Of a stretch of DNA of 64,000 nt, positions 56,390 to 64,000 are shown piece by piece. Below the pieces are notes generated by a model. It ran no database searches. It worked only from the letters and a program-made list of their open reading frames with translations, and was not told the DNA's origin. The position numbers and the translations under genes are program-made. Positions within the stretch are counted from its first letter, which is position 1. Every line of letters begins with the position of its first letter. Source of the stretch: Alentia gelatinosa (lineage: Eukaryota; Annelida; Polychaeta; Phyllodocida; Polynoidae). Where the stretch lies: positions 80,921,193 to 80,985,192 of the forward strand of contig OX465579.1 of the NCBI GenBank assembly GCA_950022655.1, read 5' to 3'.

Positions 56390-56400
<11 letters not shown>
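56170..56400 (-). repeat. Ngaro split direct repeat A1 (5' end of the element)
   Basis: TTTTCTCAACAAGTGAG to the AT-rich end; near-identical to A2. It lies just upstream of the gag start and should hold the promoter/5' UTR. Confidence 0.93.

Positions 56401-56452
<52 letters not shown>
56391..56452. repeat. (AT)n microsatellite at the right edge of the Ngaro element
   Basis: About 28 AT units starting at the end of A1. Confidence 0.9.
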
Positions 56453-56453
<1 letters not shown>

Positions 56454-56466
56454 TATATATCATTAT

Positions 56467-56920
56467 CAGGGGCGTCAATACATTTTGAAAGTGGGGGGGG
56501 GGGGGAACTGAAAAATTGATGACTATTTTCTTTCTATGAAGTCAGACTTTCACATTGGCCTGTTCCACTGTTCCACTGGATTTACCTTAAATCTGCAAAA
56601 GGTGTGTGAAAAGTGAGGTCTTAAGTCAGGCTGATATTTTTCTATGGTGAAAAGTCAGGGCTCAGCCATAATTGCATGCTAGAAAGTCAGACTGACATTT
56701 TCCGATGGTGAAAAGCAGGTCTTAGCCATCATTACACATGAAAAAGTCAGACTTTGACATTTTTCCCTGGTGAAAAGTCAGAGCTTAGCTATCATTGCAT
56801 GCTAAAATGTCAGACTTTGCCATTTTTCTGTGTTGGAAAGTCTGTGTTTTGGGGGCTGGCAAAAAAGTGGACGGGGGGGGGGGCGCCCCCCTGCCCCCCC
56901 CCCCTATTCTGACGCCACTG
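56467..56920. mobile_element. hAT-like MITE with internal 62-bp tandem repeats
   Basis: Termini CAGGGGCGTCAATA and, inverted, CAGTGGCGTCAGAATAG are of hAT type; the flanking octamers ATCATTAT and ATATTTAT are similar but not identical. Inside, GGTGAAAAGTCAGGGCTCAG-like units start near 56646, 56708 and 56769 (period 61-62). G and C runs lie near both ends. Confidence 0.7.
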
Positions 56921-59540
56921 ATATTTATGAATTATAAATGTCCACATTAATAACTATACACGTTTATAGGCTTAGTTCGAAAAAGCGCACCCAAGGCGTC
57001 CTTCTCGGCGGTGGAGGGCAGAATGCACAGGTCTACTATCATATCATATCTTATATATAATGCAGAGGTCTACTAATCCATGCTGGCAACCAACTGTCGT
57101 CACTTTACATTATTGTAGTTAAATCTAATTTAGAAGGTTTTCATAGTCGGCATTGAAAATATCCGGAAGTTCAGTTAATTCATCTTAGCCTGGTATAAAC
57201 GTACATAGGCTTGACATTAGGAACTCGTTATAAACGGTCTTGCGAGTAGGGTAACCCATACTCAACGGGTGATAAAAAGATAAATATTTCCAGGATAAAA
57301 TCAGAAACATATTAGTCCTTGGTCTGAGTGCCTGTTCACCATCTCGTTTGGAGTGCTTCATTAAAGAAATACCTTAAATGACTTTACTCACCTGATAGAT
57401 TTATACTAGTCTTATGATAAAAGAAATATGCTGTAGAAAGGCACACGCCAACCAAAACGAGGGGCTCCTATTCTGGAGTTAGCATTTAAATGGAACTATT
57501 ATACACCTGACGCAAAGCCAAGCTAGCCGCCAAATAAGCGGCGGTATTTTCTGTTTACATACATTGAGTAGGTATCTGAGGGGGATATTTGGTGTTCACG
57601 TCGGTTACCAACCAATATGCAAGTGGATTATATGGTGATTTTCCATGAGACAATAAAACATTGTGATATTACACCATGTATTCACATATTCGTAGTTCCC
57701 CGTCTTTGTGCCTTTTCTCGAACTACTAGATTTTGGATTTCCTCTCCTTACTGCGACCATGTTGTTACGCTACCAGAGGCCATGTGTCGATCGCTAACAG
57801 GTGTCCTCCCCTTTGCACCATAACAGGCGATACACGATAAAGGATTCTATTTTCTGTCAGTTCAATGGCCGGAGAAGAGACGTCCTCTTACATGGCTTGA
57901 GCGTAAGCGGTCCATTTTCTCACAGAAAGATTTTTGCACACTATGGTCTGGCAGCTGTCAGACTCCACGTGACTAGGTAGACCATGTATGAAAACGACTA
58001 TGGCAGCTTAATTTACATTCCATCATCAGACTCTAAAGGCATTGCAAAGTTGTCTATTCTCCCTTGGGACGAAAATAGTCGGCCCACACCAGAGCCATTA
58101 CTCTACCTACTATCTCAAGTTGAAATGGAACTATCTTTATAAGGTTTTATACAAGAGTTGTATTTTCAAACTACCCTATCGCTCACTAACACGTTCTAAT
58201 TTTCGGAGTACTTTATATATCATCATTTCTCCTAAGATATCTTGTCAGCTGTATTAGTTGATTAAGAACATTGTTGTTATGTGATGAAAACATATTTCAT
58301 ACACTAACAAATCTTTGCAGGGCTTTTTAATGATAAATATCTTACTTGTCATGATGTATTATACATGTGCGTCTTTATTCTAACAAAGATGATAGTATGT
58401 TAGTCCCTAATGAACTAGGAGCAAATGTAATCACATTTATAATGGAAGAGCATGGTACACCTAAATAATTTCATCATATAAAAGTAATAAATTATTTATC
58501 AGAAAATCATTTGTATTTGAAAGTTTCAAGAATGTTTCATTAAACCTAGAGAATGGATTTGATAGTTTTTGGGATTGAGGTATAAGCACTCTAAAGATGT
58601 GAGGAATACTGCTGGAACTGCTGGAAAACTGAGAAGCACACGTAGTAAATGTCAAATATATACGGAGATGTCGTGAGTACTGAGGCACTAAGCTTTGGAA
58701 TGCTTTGGAAAGCATCGTGGTGCAGTAAACAGACCAGGGAGTTGTTTATCCTAATACTGATATTCTACGTCCATCACTAGGGAAACAATCCCAAACACAT
58801 TCTTGTAATTATTCATAATCTTTAAAGAAGATATTTCAATACTAAATGTTATTACTATTGTTGGCTAGAGTCTGAAATGCTGCAAAACCGAACTGTTGGC
58901 GACGACTTCAGACAATCAATCTCCTCTCAGTTCCCAACAAAATGGCGGAAAGGCACCCTTTTGATAAATAACTCGAGACCACCTGAATCTGTGTGTGGAG
59001 GACATCACACACAGTTTTTGAAAAACCTGGTCAATATCATTAAATTTCCTTTGTGTATTTTCATAGGCTTCGCACGCTTATTTTCAGAGAGAGGACGACT
59101 GCGTGTTTCAACTATCAAAACACATCATGTTCTTATGTGATGTAATCATGTAATCCAGATGTTACTGATATTCTGGCTTTGTGCAATATGGTCTTAGGCA
59201 ATGCATGTTTATAGTTATCTCTCTTTGTTCGTGCGCTCCCGCTCTCGTGCATGAAATATATACATGTATATATGTATGTATATATATATATTTGTGCAGC
59301 AGTGCAGCTTTTCCACCTGCCGATTATTGCCACCGATTACTTAATTTCACACAGCTGACTGATTATTTGCCATTTCGACAAAATATTAGCAATCGGAAAC
59401 GGAAGTGCAAACAAACATTGCACTCCAATCAGTTGCCAGCGGGAAACATTGCGTAAAATCATCTCTTGAAATGGGAACCGTAGATATAGTTTTCCCAAAT
59501 TGTTTGATTAACATGATCCTCGTATATCTCGTTATCTCTT
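56921..59540. other. No recognised gene
   Basis: AT-rich; open frames up to 87 codons without family signatures. A short (AT)n run lies at 59270-59291. Confidence 0.5.
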
Positions 59541-59544
59541 TTAA

Positions 59545-59791
59545 GGCCCGGCGTCCACCTACTACGATAGAATCGTAGACCTCCCGACCTCGGGAAGGTG
59601 CAAAATCGTAGACATATGTCTAGACAAGCCATTCCACCACGCATTGTATGGGTTTTTTATCAGTGTCTAATCGCAGAAACGTGGTCAACTGCCCCGATAT
59701 TAGGTGACCTTCCGACGCGATTTAGATTTTTTATCGAGAGGTGTATCGTAGACCATATCGGAGCAATATCGTAGCAGGTGGACGCCAGACC
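59545..59791. mobile_element. TTAA-flanked MITE, copy 2
   Basis: TTAA at 59541-59544 and 59792-59795 flank GGCCCGGCGTCCACC...GGTGGACGCCAGACC. Compared with the other copies it lacks the internal palindrome around CACCGATACAAAA, leaving only CCTCCCGACCTCGGGA. Confidence 0.85.
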
Positions 59792-59795
59792 TTAA

Positions 59796-60052
59796 GGCCC
59801 GGCGTCCACCTACTACGATAGAATCGTAGACCTCCCGATATGGCACCGATACAAAATGTCAAAATCGGTGCCATATCGGGAAGGTGCAAAATCGTAGACA
59901 TATGTCTAGAGATGCCAATCCACCACACATTGTAATGGGGTTTTTATCGGTGTCTAATCGCAGAAACGTGGTCAACTGCCCCGATATTAGGTAACCTTCT
60001 GACGCGATTATGATTTTGTATCGGGAGGTGCATCGTAGACCATATCGGAGCC
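59796..60052. mobile_element. TTAA-flanked MITE, copy 3, right end truncated
   Basis: Follows copy 2 directly, sharing its TTAA. It keeps the inner hairpin but stops at CATATCGGAGCC, about 30 bases short of the expected terminus. Confidence 0.85.
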
Positions 60053-60393
60053 TAAGCCTCTGTATTTGAAAGATGTATGTGAAGGAAATATGATTGTGGG
60101 GACATTTGGGGAGCATACAGGATTGATCATACGGGACGGGACCGGGTAATATAAACCAGGGCAGGGGTAGCTTTGCCCTATTATGAACCATTTTGACGAT
60201 TCTATCTAAAGAATGCAACATAACAAAAGGGAATGTAACCCAGTTAAAGTTTAACGTAACAACTTATATTCTGAATCTAATTTCAAGGCTTATAGATGGT
60301 GGACTTACAACATGCAATTTTAAGGAATTTGTGAATTCCTTGATTGTCACTAGTCAACCGGAAGTTCTGATACCCTCCTTTCCCCTGTGAGAC

Positions 60394-60459
60394 ATGCACA
60401 GAAGGAGCCGTGACGAAAACGAGGCACCGGGAGTCACCAAGAAGGCAAGGTGGTTTCCT
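60394..60459 (+). CDS. Possible short first exon, unrecognised
   Basis: ATG then 22 basic codons (MHRRSRDENEAPGVTKKARW...) ending exactly at a consensus donor GTAAGT; an ETS-like CCGGAAGT lies about 37 bases upstream. No downstream exon was found in the window, so this could be chance. Confidence 0.2.
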
Positions 60460-62100
60460 GTAAGTTATCGATTGGCGGTCTATTGGTGGCGTTAGGCCGG
60501 AAGAGGACTGACACCAGCAGCACTTTAGAGCGGATAGCCAGGGGCCAATTGGGATTAGATTGTCCAGTCAAAGGCGTTCGGCTTGAACAAGGTTCAACTC
60601 AAATAGATTCCACTTCCTTCCCGGAAGCTAAGAACCCTCCCTGACATTGGCAACTCTCGCGAGACCTGGCGAAGACGGCCACTTATACTTGGCCAAGCAG
60701 TGAGCTAGATGCTGTAGACATTTTGATCTTCAATCCGTGCAAGTCAACCTAGCTTAGTTTTAAGCAAGCCACACGCGTCATAGTACGAGAATATGCATAT
60801 GGGACTTCTGAGAGACGGTCTATGGAAAGACTGACCTATCCCATTTGTCTGCAGTGCTCATTCACTCACTATCATCGCCCATCAGTCGTCGTCTCCTTTA
60901 GTAAAATCCAAAATGATCACTTTATCAAAAATCTTTTGAATAAAGTGGTTAATTGAAGAATGAAGCTAAAGAGGAAAGGAGCTTAGGTACATTTAGAAGG
61001 AAACGCTATGACTATGAAAGCGTGTTGCCATGATCTTCCCATTTTGGGATTCATAAGGTCCCGCACATCAATACCCTCTATAAATACCTATTCTCATTGA
61101 CGGCTTGAGATAATATTCTGGGGTTAATGCTTAGCATTCCTACAGTTATGGCAGAGTATGAAAGTAGTGTCTTTAAAAGCTGAATGTCCAAGTTTTATAT
61201 CACTTCCAATATCTAATCCATAATGCTGTGCAATCTCCCTGTACGGGGGAAAAGTATTCATGTTTTATCCTAGACAACAACACTCGCACACGCACAAATA
61301 CGCCTCCTATACATGAACATATATATACACCATTCCCCGCACCTCGATTCAACTGTCATATCACATTCAACTACCATTCACAGCACACCTATTAATCGTA
61401 TTTCCCACACAGCATCACCCTCATCCCATGAATTTCATAAATTTGTATTTCTTCTTTTTACTCGCGTACAACCATTTAAATATTTTTACTATTTTAAAAT
61501 ATTACCATATATAGCAATCATCGATCCTATAATCACATTCTTAACTAACCTGAGTGTTTTTTTTAATATTATATACAAACAGTTCTAACACAATGTTAGA
61601 TCTTCCACTGTAAGATTCAATTGTTTATTTAGTCTGATGGTGTCATAAGACATGGTGCAGAGGTAGGATATATTCATTATAGTGGGTCTTTCCCGGTCCT
61701 CTGTCTTCAAGTCTGGACCCCACTCATACCTTATTGCATTTATTGATGCAGTTCACAAAGTGACCATCTGGAAACTTCTGTTGTTTACCATGACTGAAAG
61801 CGTGGAACGTTCTCCACCCCCAACATCACAATCTTTGTGAAAGGTGGCCATGTCAGATTTAAATGAATCCGACCGTTTCATTAGCTTTTTCTCCTTTCAG
61901 GGCTTCGTGCCGTGTTCGGGACGCCAAGAAAAACCCTCTGTGGTCTATGAATAACTATTATGGTGTCCAATGTCCCAGAAATGATAAAATGGGCAAGCCA
62001 CGAAACACATACCTAACAGCGGACTAGAATGGTAGAAAAATGCTTTAGGACACCTAACACTTTGACTCCTAGCCAAACCTATTTCAACCTCTCTAACACA
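60460..62100. other. No recognised gene
   Basis: Nothing beyond unremarkable open frames was seen. Confidence 0.4.
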
Positions 62101-62119
62101 ATCCGGGCGACCTAAGTGA

Positions 62120-62420
62120 GCGGGCGCGGTGCAATCGATGATTGACGTCACTTCCGGGAATTGGCTTGTCATTCTCGTGACGTCTCGCCGCCGGGCCGCG
62201 TGATTCAAGTCACGTGACTATGGCTCCTGACCCGACCATATCTACCCTTCTTTCCCCGTCACTGTGTTTGTCCCACCCGCACTCCCCACACCCCTCCCTT
62301 CCATCTATCGGCGCCATGTTCCCAGCCACTCCACCACGACTCGTGTTTTGTTCAGTGCACGTTGTGTGAGCAGATCAAAGCCCCACGGCGGGCAGTTCCG
62401 CTGACCCGCCCCGAAAAGCT
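62120..62420. promoter_or_regulatory. CpG-rich promoter-like block
   Basis: Within about 80 bases lie TGACGTCA (62143-62150), immediately followed by CTTCCGGGAA (ETS type), ATTGG (inverted CCAAT), a second TGACGTC near 62178 and the full palindrome GTCACGTGAC (62209-62218), the CLEAR-type site bound by TFEB/MITF factors. Such a cluster is characteristic of animal housekeeping promoters. No coding exon could be tied to it on either strand, so its gene is probably outside the window or has a non-coding first exon. Confidence 0.6.
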
Positions 62421-64000
62421 CTGAGTTAACACGAGTTATTGATCAAGCTCAGAGCTGCTCTCCTACGCCATTCTAGATCCAGACATAATCCTATACATCA
62501 AAGCATTTTTTCTAATTACTGTAGCCGCCTTGCTCGATATGTAGTTTATCACTGCGTCGAAGAATAGAGGTAGGACCTGGTGATGCCTTTTATGCGTCAG
62601 TTCAGTAATTATACTTTGATTTCTTTGCTGTTTTGTAAAACAGTACGGTTCAATATCGAGATGACTGAATTGTTGAAGAATAGTTGTAATTACGAATGAG
62701 TTATGTGCGTTCAATTCCGAACAGACATAACCATTCTCGTGTAACCCCGTATTGTTAGCTTGGAATATAAGACCGCAGTTTCCTGCAATTCCCAGCAAAC
62801 ATAGCCAATCTGAGCAAATTCCGTAATTTCGTTTTAGGCTCAGGACAACAGGAATATCAACGTGACGAATGAGTGACGGCCGCCTGGCGTTACGAGTGTG
62901 AGGACCATGGAGAAAGGTGGTATGTGATTAAAGAAAGGCGCGAGGACCAAGGAGAAAGGCGTTACCCACCCACATTCGCGGCAAACCCCTACCTTCACTC
63001 TGACCTCCTTACATAATATTTTCTAGCGCCTTGGGACGGCTCTGCAGTCGAGAGTTGACCTCGAATCTTAGGGGTCACAACCACCCTCTTAGTGGTAATT
63101 TTGTGACCTCATATGGTCATGATGAATTATTCCTGCCTTCATAAATATTGCACGGGATTGCATACTGATTTGACCCACTGAGCTGTCATATTGTTCGTCC
63201 GCAACATTAACTTTTTAATGTGGCCACTGGTGTCAATTGATAAGTCCTTTCAGGTACTGCTCTCTTGAGCTCCGAGGTTTGCAAAATAATTATTAGCTCA
63301 AAACATCCACCCATACTATTGCAATCAATTCCTTAAGGATGGACCATCTTGTACGCCTTCACTTTTGGTATCTCATTATCGGTTCAGAGGTGATCTGGTA
63401 TTTACTATTGATGACATAAGAAGGGGATCGATATGTGTATGTGCATTTTACAGATGTTAATCAATTGCCTGCTTGAGAGGTCATGTCATTCGGGAATTTG
63501 AGCATAATCATCCAGTTCCACCACTTTTCTCCTGTAACCTTTTCCAAATAAGTGTTGTACACTTTGATCTCCTGATTGAGCTAAAGGAACCAGAACCTGT
63601 GGTCCAGTTTTGGATCAGCCACTGCTTATGATCAACTGAGAAATTTGATAGTGTTTGCTCAGAGGGTACACATACCTGTGGGCATGTGAAGCTGATCTCT
63701 GTTAGGAAATGTGTTGTCCTCGCATTCCCCAGGTACATACATATACAACTAAAGGATGATTTCCATGGATTATTTCTCTTTAAACTACTTGAATGTGTCG
63801 TTTGCTGCATAAAGTTATTATAACAATTATAACAATTTCAGGCCAGTGGGTCCTCGGCTGTGAGCATTTCCAGGCAGGCTATTCCCTTTCCAGAAATATG
63901 TTTACCTCGATTGTCATTCCATCCTGTCCATCATAGAGAAGGATTCTATTAGAACAACTTGGATTGATCCCTCTTTTGCCCATTCAGTGGTTCCTACGAC
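62421..64000. other. No recognised gene at right edge
   Basis: A short direct repeat, GAGGACCATGGAGAAAGG and GAGGACCAAGGAGAAAGG, lies near 62900-62965. The 100-codon frame at 63508-63810 (-) is Ser/Thr-rich and not recognised. Confidence 0.4.

Larger units (their letters stand above)
47818..56400 (-). mobile_element. Ngaro-type tyrosine-recombinase retrotransposon, nearly intact but interrupted by a Penelope-like element
   Basis: On the - strand the order is repeat A1, gag, RT-RNase H (interrupted), tyrosine recombinase, B1, A2, B2. This split-direct-repeat layout (A1-ORFs-B1A2B2) plus a recombinase and no integrase or methyltransferase is diagnostic of Ngaro within the DIRS order. Such elements replicate through an RNA copy and a circular DNA that the recombinase inserts without target duplication. 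A1 and A2 differ at two substitutions plus microsatellite length, and B1 and B2 look identical over ~80 bases, so the insertion is young. Without the 4.1-kb insert the element would be about 4.5 kb. It lies in an AT microsatellite. Confidence 0.92.

Noticed and set aside
61945..62208. 87-codon - frame
   Set aside because: Runs out of the CpG-rich promoter block and shows no conserved motif or splice context.

Overview
The window is eukaryotic nuclear DNA, most likely from a marine invertebrate animal. Coding exons are short, separated by GT-AG introns of a few hundred bases to about 2.5 kb, the background is AT-rich, and many small DNA-transposon remnants are present. The proteins read from the exons closely resemble vertebrate orthologues. 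The transposon content (an Ngaro-type tyrosine-recombinase retrotransposon and Penelope-like elements) suits echinoderms, hemichordates, amphioxus, molluscs or similar; I cannot choose among these from sequence alone.

Left part, 1-29.5 kb, holds three conserved host genes. The last four coding exons of SNX8 (sorting nexin 8, BAR half) lie on the + strand at 947-3859. Just beyond the SNX8 stop is a 14-copy, 34-bp minisatellite in which almost every unit carries a cAMP response element core. GTPBP1 (translational GTPase) is complete on the - strand in nine exons, 15898 down to 10673. MED17 (Mediator head subunit) is complete on the + strand in 14 exons, 16844-29528. GTPBP1 and MED17 are head-to-head, with about 0.95 kb between their start codons, presumably a shared promoter. 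MED17 introns hold a Penelope GIY-YIG fragment, a palindromic foldback, a 147-bp tandem duplication and another foldback.

Middle part, 29.5-47.7 kb, has no gene I recognise. It contains a tRNA-like SINE head, several MITE families, three copies of one hairpin-forming repeat (one split by a solo LTR with a 4-bp target duplication), one TTAA-flanked MITE, and a pair of exon-like open frames in divergent orientation near 41.3-41.7 kb.

Right part, 47.8-56.4 kb, is the most striking region. A nearly intact Ngaro-type retrotransposon lies on the - strand, with gag, reverse transcriptase-RNase H, tyrosine recombinase and the diagnostic split direct repeats (A1 at 56.2-56.4 kb; B1-A2-B2 at 47.8-48.3 kb). 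A 4.1-kb Penelope-like element has inserted inside the end of its RNase H region, leaving a 16-bp target duplication (15/16 identical). The Penelope element encodes an RT and a GIY-YIG endonuclease, and carries a hammerhead-ribozyme core in its 3' region. It starts with a 47-bp inverted copy of its own 3' sequence, and it ends in a GC-rich, promoter-like block containing an unexplained exon-like frame on the opposite strand.

The remainder, 56.4-64 kb, holds a hAT-like MITE, two more TTAA MITEs sharing one TTAA, and a GC-rich promoter-like block near 62.1-62.3 kb (CRE, ETS, CCAAT and CLEAR-type E-box sites) with no recognisable gene attached.
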